Assembly: GCA_963704025.1 (NCBI GenBank)
Contig: CAVPGP010000001.1
Location: 1,302,001 to 1,366,000 of the forward strand
DNA: 64,000 nucleotides
DNA from: CAVPGP01 sp963704025
Lineage (GTDB): Bacteria; Actinomycetota; Thermoleophilia; Gaiellales; Gaiellaceae
Direction: 5' to 3'
Shown one piece after another: positions 15,944 to 24,629 of this stretch. The notes beneath the pieces are model-generated. The model was not told the DNA's origin. It made no database searches and saw only the letters and a program-made list of their open reading frames with translations. The position numbers were made by a program, and so were the translations under genes. Positions within the stretch are counted from its first letter, which is position 1. Each line of letters starts with the position of its first letter.

Positions 15944-16829
15944 GTGCGGTACGCCGCTCTGCTCCTCGCCGCGGCCGGCGTTCTCGCCGGTTGCGGCTCG
16001 GGCGCCCCGGAGGGCGCGACCACTGTCGGCGGGCCTGACGCTGCAGAAGGTCTGGGACCGGCCCGGCGAGAACGTGACCGTCGTCCCGGGCGACGAGGAC
16101 TTCTCCCCGGGCGTCGTCCGCTACTCGTTCCTCGTCGTCCGCAAGAATGGGCGGCCGGTGTACCGCCCGACGGCAGGCGTTACCGTCGCCCGCGGCCTCG
16201 ACCAGGCTCCGTTCGCGCATCTGACGGCCAGGCTCGAGCCGACGACGACGGATCCGCACGACGCGGGCGGGATCTACGTCGCGGAGCTCCCGCTGCGCGA
16301 GCCCGGGATGTACTGGCTCGTGGCGCAGCCGGCGGGCGTCCCGGTGCAGGCGCTCGGCCAGGTCGCGGTGAGGACGGAGTCGGCATCGCCGGCCCTCGGG
16401 TCTACGGCGCCGCGCTCGGACACGCCGACGCTCGGCGACGCGCCGATCGGGAAGCTGACGACGCGCACGCCCCCCGACCGCGATCTCCTCCGCTACTCCG
16501 TCGCCCAGTCGATCGCAGCGAGGAAGCCGTTCGTGGTCGCGTTTGCGACGCCGAAGTACTGCGAGTCGCGGACGTGCGGGCCGGTGGTGGACGTGGTCGA
16601 GCAGGTCTCGAAGGAGAAGGCATTCCGCAGTGTCCGCTTCATCCATGTCGAGATCTACAAGAACAACGATCCGCAGCAGGGACAAAATCGCTGGGTGAGG
16701 CAGTGGCGGCTGCCGAGCGAGCCGTGGGTCTTCCTCGTGGGCGCGGACGGACGGATCAAGGCGAAGTTCGAGGGCGCGCTCTCCGCCGGCGAGTTGCGCC
16801 GTGCGGTGCGGGCGACTCTCGTCCGCTAG
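15944..16829 (+). pseudogene. Thioredoxin-fold lipoprotein, frameshifted
   Basis: A GTG start at 15944 gives a lipoprotein signal peptide (LLLAAAGVLAGCGSG, lipobox LAGC). The remaining reading is in another frame, joined by one extra base between about 16000 and 16035. The main part carries a thioredoxin-like domain near the C-terminus (FVVAFATPKYCESRTCGPVV) with a CX4C pair rather than CXXC, then a beta-strand end EPWVFLVGADGRIKAKFEG. The product would be a membrane-anchored extracellular redox or binding protein. A sequencing error would make it intact. It lies 21 bp behind the peptide gene. Confidence 0.6.
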
Positions 16830-16860
16830 ACCGACGGGCTCTTCCGTTTGCGGCGGGGGC

Positions 16861-17076
16861 GTGCGACCATTGCCTGCGACTGTGGCCGAGGGAGAGAGCG
16901 AGCTGCTCTACAGCGTCCGCGAGGTGGCCGACCGGCTCGGCGTCCACCCGGAGACGATCCGCCGCCTGATTCACGACGGGCGGCTCGACGCCGTCCGGAT
17001 CGGACGCGTCCTGCGTGTGCACGGTCACGCAGTCGACGAGTTCCTGGCCCGTCAGCGGGTCAAGCCGTCGCGCTAG
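16861..17076 (+). CDS. BldC/excisionase-type MerR-like HTH protein
   Basis: A 71-residue DNA-binding protein made of one winged HTH: LLYSVREVADRLGVHPETIR is the recognition region, followed by the wing DGRLDAVRIGRVLRV and a final helix. The size and layout match BldC-like and excisionase-family (HTH_17) proteins of actinobacteria. GTG 16861 is preceded by cggcggggg and fits the family length. The target is unknown; no phage or integrase gene is adjacent. Confidence 0.82.
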   Translation: MRPLPATVAEGESELLYSVREVADRLGVHPETIRRLIHDGRLDAVRIGRVLRVHGHAVDEFLARQRVKPSR

Positions 17077-17144
17077 AGGCGTCTCGGAATAGGCCCGTGC
17101 TGGAGCCCCGTTCTAGACTCCACCGAACCGACGGAGGAGAAGGC

Positions 17145-17996
17145 ATGGCTGAGAACGGCTACGCGAAGCCGGTCCTGGTGAGGACGGACTGGCTCGCGGA
17201 CCACCTCGGAGACGAGTCGCTCGTCGTGGCGGAGGTCGACGAGAATCCGGACGTCTACGACACAGGGCACATCCCGGGTGCCGTCAAGCTGCACTGGCGC
17301 GACGACCTGCAGGATCCGATCGAGCGCGACATCGTCGAGCAGGACGCGTTTGAGCAGCTGATGGGTGCGCGCGGGATCGGCAACGAGACGACCGTCGTCC
17401 TCTACGGCGACAAGAACAACTGGTTCGCCGCCTACGCGTACTGGTATCTGAAGGTCTACGGCCACGGGGACGTGCGGATTCTCGACGGGGGCCGGCAGAA
17501 GTGGCTCGACGAGGGCCGCGAGATGACGACCGAGGCGCCGTCCGTCGCGGCGACGCGCTACTCGGCGAAGCCGCGCGACGAGTCGATCCGCGCGCGGCGG
17601 GACGAGGTGCGTGAGCTGATCGGCGCGCCGGGCAAGGCGCTCGTGGACGTGCGCTCGCCGCAGGAGTACGCGGGAGAGCTGATGGCGCCGCCGGGCTACG
17701 AGCAGGAAGGGGCGTCGCGCATGGGCCACATCCCGTCGGCGCAGTCGATCCCGTGGGCGCAGGCGGTCAGGGACGACGGGACCTTCAAATCGGCCGAAGA
17801 GCTGCGCGCACTGTACGGCGCCAAGGGCGTCACGCCCGACCAGGACGTGACCGCGTACTGCCGCATCGGCGAGCGCTCCGCGCACACGTGGTTCGTGCTC
17901 CGCGAGCTGCTCGGCTACGAGAACGTCAAGAATTACGACGGCTCGTGGACCGAGTGGGGGAACCTCGTCGACGTCCCGATCGAGAAGGGCCCGTAA
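17145..17996 (+). CDS. sseA: Thiosulfate sulfurtransferase (rhodanese), SseA-like
   Basis: A 283-residue tandem rhodanese. The N-terminal domain (LVVAEVDENPDVYDTGHIPG) lacks the catalytic cysteine. The C-terminal domain carries the active-site loop CRIGERSAHTWFVLREL with the sulfur-accepting Cys. It transfers sulfane sulfur from thiosulfate or 3-mercaptopyruvate to thiol or cyanide acceptors in the cytoplasm. The ATG follows an aggaggagaa-type ribosome site. A redox or sulfur link with the flavoprotein at 9.4 kb is possible but not supported by operon structure. Confidence 0.9.
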   Translation: MAENGYAKPVLVRTDWLADHLGDESLVVAEVDENPDVYDTGHIPGAVKLHWRDDLQDPIERDIVEQDAFEQLMGARGIGNETTVVLYGDKNNWFAAYAYWYLKVYGHGDVRILDGGRQKWLDEGREMTTEAPSVAATRYSAKPRDESIRARRDEVRELIGAPGKALVDVRSPQEYAGELMAPPGYEQEGASRMGHIPSAQSIPWAQAVRDDGTFKSAEELRALYGAKGVTPDQDVTAYCRIGERSAHTWFVLRELLGYENVKNYDGSWTEWGNLVDVPIEKGP

Positions 17997-18070
17997 GCCA
18001 GAGACTGGAAGCGCGGCACGGCGTCGAGCCGCGACGGTGCGTCGAGCCGCCTTCCACACCCCGCCTTCCA

Positions 18071-18091
18071 TACCTGGTCGGCGACCAGGTA
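18071..18091. repeat. REP-like palindrome 1
   Basis: A 21-bp palindrome with half-site tacctggtcg, a one-base centre and its exact complement. The same core recurs at 44128, 44220, 57965 and 58634. It lies in the 242-bp gap between the rhodanese and SDR genes, which contains no other feature I can support. It is probably mobilised or bound by the RAYT protein encoded at 58 kb. Confidence 0.72.
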
Positions 18092-18238
18092 CGAGGCGAC
18101 GAATTGGTTCACAATCGTCACGCCAGCGTGACAATCGTGCGCGTACGCTGACGATGTTCTTCCCCGGGTGGGTGGGGTTAGGGATGGGGCCCGCGGCGGA
18201 AGCTGGTCCCGAGCGTGTCCCGCGCAGCCGTGTCCGGA

Positions 18239-18925
18239 TCAGGCGATGCCGCCACCGCCCAGGCGCTCGATCACGACCTGCGGCACGCGCGCGTGCGGCG
18301 AGAGGCGGAGGCACATGCGCACGACCTCGGCGCAGTCCTCCGGCTGGATCAGCTCCTCGCTCGGGATCCCGGTCCACTCCGCCATCGGCGTGTCGACGAA
18401 GCCCGGGCAGATCGCGACGGCGCGGATTCCGTCGGCGTCGTGCGCGGCGTTCAGCGAGCGCGTCAGCGAGATCACGGCCGCCTTGGTGGCAGCGTAGACC
18501 TGCAGCTGCGGCACTGGCTGGGTGCCCGCGATCGACGCGAGGTTCACGATCAGCCCGTGCGAGCGCTGGAGGTGCGGCAGCGCGTACTTCGTGACGGCGA
18601 TCAGACCGCGCACGTTGACCTCGAGCATCAGGTCGACGTGCTTCAGCGGCTGCTTGTCGATGCCGCCGGCGATGCCGATCCCGGCCGAGTTGACGAGCAC
18701 GTCAAGCCCGCCGTGCCGATCGACGTGCGCGGCCACGAGCGACTCGCAGTCCGCCTCGCTCGCGACGTTGGCGGCGATCGCGAGTGCCCCCAGCTCGGCG
18801 GCCGCGGCGTCGACCTTCTCCTGTGTGCGCGAGGCGAGCGTCAGGCCGTAGCCGTCCTCCGCGAGCATGCGCGCGATCGCCAGCCCGATGCCGGAGGAGC
18901 CGCCCGTCACGAGAGCCGACTTCAC
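18239..18925 (-). CDS. SDR-family oxidoreductase
   Basis: A 228-residue short-chain dehydrogenase. TGGSSGIG (8-15) binds the nucleotide, NSAG follows, and the catalytic Ser (LASIAG) and YAATK are present. It is a cytoplasmic NAD(P)-dependent enzyme whose substrate is unknown. It diverges from selD; the two genes are separated by about 210 bp with a strong hairpin. Confidence 0.9.
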   Translation of the reverse strand: MKSALVTGGSSGIGLAIARMLAEDGYGLTLASRTQEKVDAAAAELGALAIAANVASEADCESLVAAHVDRHGGLDVLVNSAGIGIAGGIDKQPLKHVDLMLEVNVRGLIAVTKYALPHLQRSHGLIVNLASIAGTQPVPQLQVYAATKAAVISLTRSLNAAHDADGIRAVAICPGFVDTPMAEWTGIPSEELIQPEDCAEVVRMCLRLSPHARVPQVVIERLGGGGIA

Positions 18926-19013
18926 ACCGCGATCACACAGGAACCTCGGAGGAAGGTCAAACGCCCTCGGCGCCGAATCATCGCCCGTTAGGGCTTCTCC
19001 TCTCCCCCTGACA

Positions 19014-19039
19014 GGCGGCGGCCTCCCTAGGCCGCCGCC
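19014..19039. other. Strong hairpin between divergent genes
   Basis: An 11-bp perfect stem (ggcggcggcct / aggccgccgcc) with a 4-nt loop. It lies in the leader of both the minus-strand SDR gene and selD. On the plus strand it is followed by accctttcgg, so it could act as a weak terminator or a leader structure. No selC tRNA or SECIS-like element was recognised here. Confidence 0.4.
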
Positions 19040-19137
19040 ACCCTTTCGGTGTGTAACGGATCCGCGGTGGTGGGGACTTATGGACGCAGGCGTGGCAAAC
19101 GCCTACAGTTCGCCGTTCCACGATTTGGGAAGGGCCA

Positions 19138-20181
19138 GTGGAAGCGGAAACCGCCGGTACCGTCAAGCTCACAGACCTCGCCGCGACGGGCGGGTGCGCC
19201 GCGAAGTACTCGGCAGCGTTGCTGGAGGAGCTCCTGCGGGGATTCGCACCCGTCTCGGACGAAAACCTCCTCGTCGGCCTCGCGCCCGCGGACGACGGCG
19301 CCGTCTACAGGCTGAACGACGAGCAGGCGATCATCTTCACGGTCGACTTCTTCCCGCCGGTGGTCGACGATCCAAGCGACTACGGCTCGATCGCGGCGAC
19401 GAACGCGCTCAACGACGTCTTCGCCATGGGCGGAACGCCCTTGCTGGCGCTCTCGGTCGCCGCGTTTCCCGAGGATCTCCCCGGCGAGATCCTCGCCGAG
19501 GTGCTCGCCGCGGCCGACGCGCAGGTCCGAAACGCCGGCGGCATCCTCGCCGGCGGCCACACCATCCGCGACGCCGAGCCGAAGTTCGGGCTCGCGGTCG
19601 TCGGCACGTGCCATCCCGACGGGATCTGGCCGAAGTCGGGCGCCCGGGCGGGCGACGCGGTCTATCTGACGAAGCCGCTCGGGACGGGCGTGATCCTGAG
19701 CGGCCACAAGAAGGGCCTCGCCGGCTCCATGCAGCTCGAGCGTGCGGTGGGCTGGATGAAGACCTTGAATCGCGACGCTGCGAACGCCGTGCGCGGCTTT
19801 ACGCCGAACGCGGTCACCGACGTCACGGGCTTCGGGCTCTTCGGCCACGCCTGGGAGACCGCCGACCGGAGCAGCGTCCGCATCCGGCTCGAGTCGGAGC
19901 GGTTCCCGGCGATGGACGGAGCGCTCGATCTCCTGCGGAAGCAGGTGCGGACGAGCGGCGATCCGCGCAACCGCGACTTTGCCGCGAAGCACGTCGAGAT
20001 CGCGGCCGGGGTGCCCGAGACGCTGGTCGGACTGGGCTACGACCCGCAGACCGCCGGCGGCCTTCTGATCTCGCTGCCGGTCGAGAAGGGGCCGGTGCTC
20101 GAGGCCTCGTTCCAGTCGCATGGACTCTTCATCCGCCGGATCGGCGCGGTCGAGGAGGGGAGCGGCGTCGTCGTCGAGTAG
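19138..20181 (+). CDS. selD: Selenide, water dikinase (selenophosphate synthetase)
   Basis: A 347-residue enzyme that makes selenophosphate from selenide and ATP, the selenium donor for selenocysteine or selenouridine. The N-terminal TGGCAAKYS carries Cys at the Cys/Sec active-site position and Lys nearby. DDGAVY and the AIR-synthase fold with GGHTIRDAEPKFGLAVVG follow, and DPQTAGGLL near the end is diagnostic. GTG 19138 is preceded by gggaaggg. The stop codon falls in the first unit of a 15-bp tandem repeat that leads into the next gene. No selenium partner gene (selA, selB, ybbB) is in the window. Confidence 0.94.
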   Translation: MEAETAGTVKLTDLAATGGCAAKYSAALLEELLRGFAPVSDENLLVGLAPADDGAVYRLNDEQAIIFTVDFFPPVVDDPSDYGSIAATNALNDVFAMGGTPLLALSVAAFPEDLPGEILAEVLAAADAQVRNAGGILAGGHTIRDAEPKFGLAVVGTCHPDGIWPKSGARAGDAVYLTKPLGTGVILSGHKKGLAGSMQLERAVGWMKTLNRDAANAVRGFTPNAVTDVTGFGLFGHAWETADRSSVRIRLESERFPAMDGALDLLRKQVRTSGDPRNRDFAAKHVEIAAGVPETLVGLGYDPQTAGGLLISLPVEKGPVLEASFQSHGLFIRRIGAVEEGSGVVVE

Positions 20182-20253
20182 GGGCACGGTGCGTAGGGGC
20201 ATCGTGCGTAGGGGCATGGTGCGTGGGTGGCATGGTGCGTAGGGGCATGGTGC
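20178..20253 (+). repeat. Five-unit 15-bp tandem repeat at the selD/NMNAT junction
   Basis: Five units of gtaggggcatggtgc, with small variations and one 16-bp unit, run without a gap. Each unit contains a TAG stop, a GGGG ribosome-site core and, in several units, ATG-GTG start codons. The first unit holds the selD stop and the last holds the probable start of the following gene. Replication slippage has multiplied a translation-coupling signal. Confidence 0.85.
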
Positions 20254-20753
20254 ACGGGCGGTTCCAGCCCTTCCACAACGGCCATCTCGAGTTCCTCCAG
20301 GGCGCGGCTGCACGGGTGGACGAGGTGTGGGTCGGGATCACGAACCCCGACCCGGAGCGGATCAAGCCGGAGCCGAGCGACCCGCTGCGGCACCTCCCCG
20401 AGTCGAATCCGTACACGTACTGGGAGCGGCTGCTGATGATCGAGGCGGTCGCGGCGGAGGAAGCCATCGCCATCCGCGTCGTCCCCTTCCCGGTCAACGA
20501 GCCGGAGCTCTGGCGGGCGTACATCCCGCCCGACGTGATCCAGTTCATCCGGCTCTTCTCCGAGTGGGGCGGGACGAAGCTGGACCGGCTCCGCGTCGCC
20601 GGCTACGAGGTCGCGGTGCTCGACCAGGGAGCCGAGAAGCAGATCTCCGGTGCAGACGTCCGCACCGCCATGCGCGACGGCGGCGACTGGCGCGCGCTCG
20701 TCCCCGACGCAGTGGCGCGCACGATCGAGTGCTTCGAGCGCGCTCGGGCGTAG
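20247..20753 (+). CDS. nadM: Nicotinamide-nucleotide adenylyltransferase, archaeal NadM type
   Basis: A 168-residue nucleotidyltransferase that forms NAD from NMN and ATP. The N-terminal GRFQPFHNGHLEFL has the (H/T)xGH signature with the archaeal-type GRFQP. ISGADVRTAM near the C-terminus corresponds to the ISxTxxR motif. The start is ATG 20247 (ribosome site tagggg) or ATG 20232, both inside the tandem repeat. It may be coupled to selD through the repeated stop/start signals. Confidence 0.88.
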   Translation: MVHGRFQPFHNGHLEFLQGAAARVDEVWVGITNPDPERIKPEPSDPLRHLPESNPYTYWERLLMIEAVAAEEAIAIRVVPFPVNEPELWRAYIPPDVIQFIRLFSEWGGTKLDRLRVAGYEVAVLDQGAEKQISGADVRTAMRDGGDWRALVPDAVARTIECFERARA

Positions 20754-20780
20754 GCGGCGCCGCGGTAGGCTGCGCGCCCT

Positions 20781-22028
20781 GTGCTGCCGATCCTCGTCAT
20801 CCTCCTGGACGGGCTCGCGGACCGCGCGCACGGCGTGCTCGGTGGACGTACGGGCAACGAGGCGGCCGCGACGCCCAACCTCGACCGTCTCGCACGGTCG
20901 GGTTCGAACGGGGTGCTCTACGCGATCGGGCCGGGGCGTGCGCCGTCGAGCGAGGTCGCGCACTGGTCGATGCTCGGCTACCGGCCTGACGAGTTTCCGG
21001 GGCGGGCCGTCTTCGAGGCGTACGGGCGCGGCCAGGAGGTGGGCGACGACGTCTTCGCCTACGCGGCGCTCCGTCCCGGCGAGGTCCGCGACGGGCACCT
21101 GTGGCTGACCGGTCGGCCCGACCCCGGGACGGAGGCCGAGCTCGCCGCGGAGCTGGTGGACCGTTGCAGCGAGATCGAGGTCGACGGGCTGACGTTCCGC
21201 CTCGCTCCCGTCTGGCGGGGCGAGGCGGTCTGCCGGATCTCGGGCGGTGCGGACGACCGGATCACCGACACGGATGCGTTCTTCAAGGACTGGTACCCGC
21301 TGCTCCGCCCTCGGGCGCTCGTACCGGAGGCGGAGCGCACGGCCCGCGCCGTCGAGGCGTGGACGCGCGAGGTGATGCGCCGGCTCGCAGGGGAGCGGCA
21401 CAACGTGATCACGCTCAAGTGGTACGGACGGGAGCGCGCGCGGCCGAGCTTCCTCGAGCGCCACGGCGTCACGGGGACGTTCATCGGCGAGTCGGCCTTC
21501 CTGCGCGGCCTCGCGCTCGCCGTCGGGCTCCGGGAGCGGCAGGAGCCCGAGACGGACGATCCGGTCGCCGACATGCGACGGCGGCTCGGAGTCGCGGGCG
21601 AGTTCCTCGACGCAGGCGAGACGTTCGTCTTCGTACATCAGAAGACCACGGACGCGGCCGGGCACACAAAGGATCCGGCCGTCAAGCGGGACACGATCGC
21701 GGCGCTCGATGCCGCGTTCGGCGAGCTCCCCACCGACCGGGCGATCGTCTGCGTCACCGGCGACCACGCGACGCCGTGCACGCCCGACGTGATCCACTCG
21801 GGCGACCCGGTTCCGTTCCTGCTCGCCGGGCCGGGCGCCCGGGCGGACGACGTCGTCGAGTTCGGCGAGCTGCCGTGCTCGAAGGGGATCCTCGGGCACC
21901 TCCGCGGGCCGGACATGATGCCCGTCCTGCTCAACGCGGCCGACCGGCCCCTCTTCCTCGGCTCGCGGCCGACCCCGTACGACGGCGCCGACGGCTATCC
22001 GGCGCTCCTGCAGCCGCTCGACGTGTGA
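20781..22028 (+). CDS. apgM: Cofactor-independent phosphoglycerate mutase, archaeal type
   Basis: A 415-residue alkaline-phosphatase-superfamily enzyme that interconverts 2- and 3-phosphoglycerate, using two metal ions. PILVILLDGLADR at the start supplies the first metal Asp. TPNLDRLARSG follows, and FVFVHQKTTDAAGH and CVTGDHATPC carry the C-terminal Asp/His ligands. This is the aPGAM/iPGM-like branch (DUF2100-type metalloenzyme), shorter than classical iPGM. Start is GTG 20781. The stop overlaps the next start (GTGA). Confidence 0.85.
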   Translation: MLPILVILLDGLADRAHGVLGGRTGNEAAATPNLDRLARSGSNGVLYAIGPGRAPSSEVAHWSMLGYRPDEFPGRAVFEAYGRGQEVGDDVFAYAALRPGEVRDGHLWLTGRPDPGTEAELAAELVDRCSEIEVDGLTFRLAPVWRGEAVCRISGGADDRITDTDAFFKDWYPLLRPRALVPEAERTARAVEAWTREVMRRLAGERHNVITLKWYGRERARPSFLERHGVTGTFIGESAFLRGLALAVGLRERQEPETDDPVADMRRRLGVAGEFLDAGETFVFVHQKTTDAAGHTKDPAVKRDTIAALDAAFGELPTDRAIVCVTGDHATPCTPDVIHSGDPVPFLLAGPGARADDVVEFGELPCSKGILGHLRGPDMMPVLLNAADRPLFLGSRPTPYDGADGYPALLQPLDV

Positions 22029-22801
22029 GACCGCCGCTCGAGGCGTTCGGGCTGCAGGGGGACCCCGTCCCGCTCGGCGGCGGGCGCGGCACGTCGCTCC
22101 TGGTCGGCGACGTCGTCCTCAAGCCGGCCGGCGATCCGGAGGAGGACGCGTGGCGGGCCGGGATCTACGAGCGGACGTCGCAGGAGGGCTTCCGGCTGCC
22201 GAGACCCGTGCGCGCGCTCGACGGGCGCCTCGTCGTGGACGGGTGGGTCGCGTTCGAGCGCCTCGCGGGCGAGCATTCGACCACGCGCCGGCTCGAGGTG
22301 CTCGAGCTCTCGAGCAGGTTCCACGACGCGGTCGCGCACGAGGCGCGGCCGGAGTTCCTCGACCGGGCGGCCGATCCGTGGACGACAGCTCAGCGCGCCG
22401 TCTGGGGCGAGACGCCGCTCGAGCCGTATCTCGGCCTGAAGCACGTGGCCCGGCTCGCCGGCGCGCTCCGTCCCGCCGAGGGCCGCGCCCAGCTGGTGCA
22501 CAGCGACCTGGCGACGAACGTGCTCTTCGCAGACCCCGAGCCGCCCGCGATCATCGACCTCTCGCCGTGGTGGGCGCCGGCCGAGTACGCGCGGGCTGTC
22601 GTCGTCGCCGACTCCCTGCTCTGGGACGACGCCGATCCGGCGCTGGCGCGGCTCGTCGACGCCCAACTCTTCCTGCGGGCGGTGCTCTTCCGGACGATCG
22701 TCGACCGGCTGTTCCGCTCGGGCGATTCGGAGCGGCCGGACGGAGACGATCACTTCGTCCCGGTCGTGGAGCTCGCCCTGGCCTGCGCATCGCTAGGCTG
22801 A
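22025..22801 (+). CDS. Aminoglycoside phosphotransferase-fold protein (TIGR02569-like)
   Basis: A 258-residue small kinase-fold protein. GGGRGTSLLVGDVVLKPAGD corresponds to the N-terminal nucleotide loop and Lys. VHSDLATNVLFADPEPPAII carries the HxDxxxxN catalytic motif, and IDLSPWW supplies the metal Asp. This resembles an actinobacterial conserved family (TIGR02569) of unknown substrate. It is coupled to the phosphoglycerate mutase gene by a GTGA overlap, and heme A synthase begins 4 bp after its stop. Confidence 0.75.
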   Translation: MRPPLEAFGLQGDPVPLGGGRGTSLLVGDVVLKPAGDPEEDAWRAGIYERTSQEGFRLPRPVRALDGRLVVDGWVAFERLAGEHSTTRRLEVLELSSRFHDAVAHEARPEFLDRAADPWTTAQRAVWGETPLEPYLGLKHVARLAGALRPAEGRAQLVHSDLATNVLFADPEPPAIIDLSPWWAPAEYARAVVVADSLLWDDADPALARLVDAQLFLRAVLFRTIVDRLFRSGDSERPDGDDHFVPVVELALACASLG

Positions 22802-22805
22802 GCCG

Positions 22806-23729
22806 GTGGCGACCGTGCTTCCGAAGCTCCGGACGGTGGAGGTCAGCGCGGCGCGGTACCGGACGATCGCGACGGCCGCCGCCCTCGGCCTGCTGGTGAT
22901 CGTCGCCACCGGTGCGACGGTGCGGCTGACGGCGTCCGGCCTCGGCTGCGAGCACTGGCCGGGGTGCACGAAGGCCAACCCGTTCCCGGCCAAGGACTAC
23001 CACGCCTTCGTCGAGTTCGGAAACCGGCTGGTGAGCGCCGTGACCATCGGGCTCGTGCTGCTCTCGTGGCTCGCCGCATATCGCACGCCGGGTCTGCCGC
23101 GCTGGGCGCAGCGGCTGGCCGGGGTCGCCTTCGTCGGCACGCTCGCCCAGGCGCCGCTCGGGGCGATCACCGTCTACGCGCATCTGAACCCGCTCCTCGT
23201 GATGACCCACCTGTTCCTGTCGCTCGTCGTGCTCGCGATCGGCGTCGTGGTCGCGGTGGAGGCGTGGGGCCTCGCGACCGGGCGGGTGGAGCCGTACGTG
23301 CCGCCCTGGACGCGGAACGGCATCCTCCTGCTCTTGGCCCTGAACGCGGGACTGCTCGTCAGCGGCGCACTCGTGACGGCGGCCGGCCCCCATCCGGGAG
23401 GGATCGCGGTGCGCCGGCTCTGGAGCTTCGAGCCGGCGGTCTACGTGCACGTTCGCGTGACGGCGGCCTTCGCGATCGCGTTTCTCGTCGCAATCCTGTT
23501 CCTCTGGCGCAACCGCGCCCGCTGGCCCGGGCTCTTCCGCGTCGGGCTGGTGGTCTTCGGCCTGCTGCTCGTCCAGATGGCGATTGGGGAGATCCAGTAC
23601 CGCACGAAGCTGCCCTGGTGGCTCGTGCTCGTCCACGTGGTCGCCGGCAGCGCGGTCTGGGCCGGAATCGTGACTCTCGCAGCGCTTTTCCGCCGGCCGA
23701 TCGCGGCCGTGGCCCCCCGCCACGGATAG
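22806..23729 (+). CDS. ctaA: Heme A synthase
   Basis: A 307-residue integral membrane protein with eight predicted helices. It oxidises heme O to heme A for aa3-type cytochrome oxidase. GATVRLTASGLGCEHWPGC is the CtaA signature with the paired cysteines. Conserved His residues lie in FVEFGNRLVS-adjacent loops, in VMTHLFLSL, YVHVRVTAAFA and LVLVHVVAGSA. GTG 22806 follows the previous stop after 4 bp. No oxidase subunit gene is adjacent. Confidence 0.93.
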   Translation: MATVLPKLRTVEVSAARYRTIATAAALGLLVIVATGATVRLTASGLGCEHWPGCTKANPFPAKDYHAFVEFGNRLVSAVTIGLVLLSWLAAYRTPGLPRWAQRLAGVAFVGTLAQAPLGAITVYAHLNPLLVMTHLFLSLVVLAIGVVVAVEAWGLATGRVEPYVPPWTRNGILLLLALNAGLLVSGALVTAAGPHPGGIAVRRLWSFEPAVYVHVRVTAAFAIAFLVAILFLWRNRARWPGLFRVGLVVFGLLLVQMAIGEIQYRTKLPWWLVLVHVVAGSAVWAGIVTLAALFRRPIAAVAPRHG

Positions 23730-23738
23730 ACTCGCCGA

Positions 23739-24620
23739 ATGGCGGACTCGCTCCGCATCGACCACCTCCCCCCGCTCGAGCGGCCCGTGCTCGTCGCCGC
23801 TTTCCGCGGCTGGAACGACGGCGCCCAGGGAGCCTCGCTCGCGGGCGCGTACCTGGCGAAGACCTGGGAGGCCGAGCAGTTCGCGGACATCGACCCGGAG
23901 GAGTTCTTCGACTTCCAGGTGACGCGGCCGCAGGTGACGCTCGTCGACGGCGAGACCCGGCAGATCGACTGGCCGGAGACGTCGTTCCTCCACGCGCGCC
24001 CGGAGGGCCTCGACCGCGACGTGGTGCTCCTGCTCGGCATCGAGCCGAACAATCGCTGGCGGACCTTCGCCGGGAGCGTCGTCCAGCTGGCGAAGCAGAT
24101 CGACACCGACCTCGTCGTCACGCTCGGGGCTCTGCTCGCAGATGTCCCGCACACACGGCCGGCGCCGGTGACGGGCAGCGCCAGCGACCCCGTGCTGGTG
24201 GAGAAGCTCGGCCTCGGCACGTCGCGCTACGAAGGCCCGACGGGGATCATCGGCGTGCTCCACGACGCCTGCAAGAACGCTGACATCCCCGCCGCCAGCC
24301 TCTGGGCCGCGGTGCCGCACTACGTTCAGCTGACGCCGAGCCCCCGCGCGGCCGAGGCGCTCTGCGTTCGCCTGGCGGACATCCTCGGCGCGAAGCTCGA
24401 CGTCGCCGAGCTCGAGGAGGCCGGCCGCTCGTACCAGGAGCAGGTCACCGAGGCGGTGTCCGCCGACGCCGAGACCCAAGCGTACGTCGAGGAGCTCGAG
24501 CAGCGCGTCGACCAGCTCGAGGACGAGCTCAACCTCCCGTCAGGCGACGCGATCGCGGCCGAGCTGACGCGCTTCCTGAAGGAGCGCGAGTCGGGCGACG
24601 GCCAGGGCACCGAGCACTAG
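23739..24620 (+). CDS. PAC2-family protein (proteasome assembly chaperone-like)
   Basis: A 293-residue PAC2-fold protein. LVAAFRGWNDGAQGASLAGA opens the family domain, GIEPNNRWRTFAG follows, and TGIIGVLHDAC with ASLWAAVPHY matches the PAC2 core. A predicted coiled-coil tail rich in Glu and Leu follows (YVEELEQRVDQLEDEL). In actinobacteria these proteins accompany proteasome genes, though none is in this window. It follows ctaA after 9 bp and converges on the DipZ-like gene. Confidence 0.88.
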   Translation: MADSLRIDHLPPLERPVLVAAFRGWNDGAQGASLAGAYLAKTWEAEQFADIDPEEFFDFQVTRPQVTLVDGETRQIDWPETSFLHARPEGLDRDVVLLLGIEPNNRWRTFAGSVVQLAKQIDTDLVVTLGALLADVPHTRPAPVTGSASDPVLVEKLGLGTSRYEGPTGIIGVLHDACKNADIPAASLWAAVPHYVQLTPSPRAAEALCVRLADILGAKLDVAELEEAGRSYQEQVTEAVSADAETQAYVEELEQRVDQLEDELNLPSGDAIAAELTRFLKERESGDGQGTEH

Positions 24621-24629
24621 AGGCGGCCC

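Noticed and set aside
18926..19137. A possible selC tRNA or Sec element upstream of selD
   Set aside because: The stretch has one strong GC hairpin but no tRNA-Sec arms or CCA-proximal features, and SelD uses Cys.
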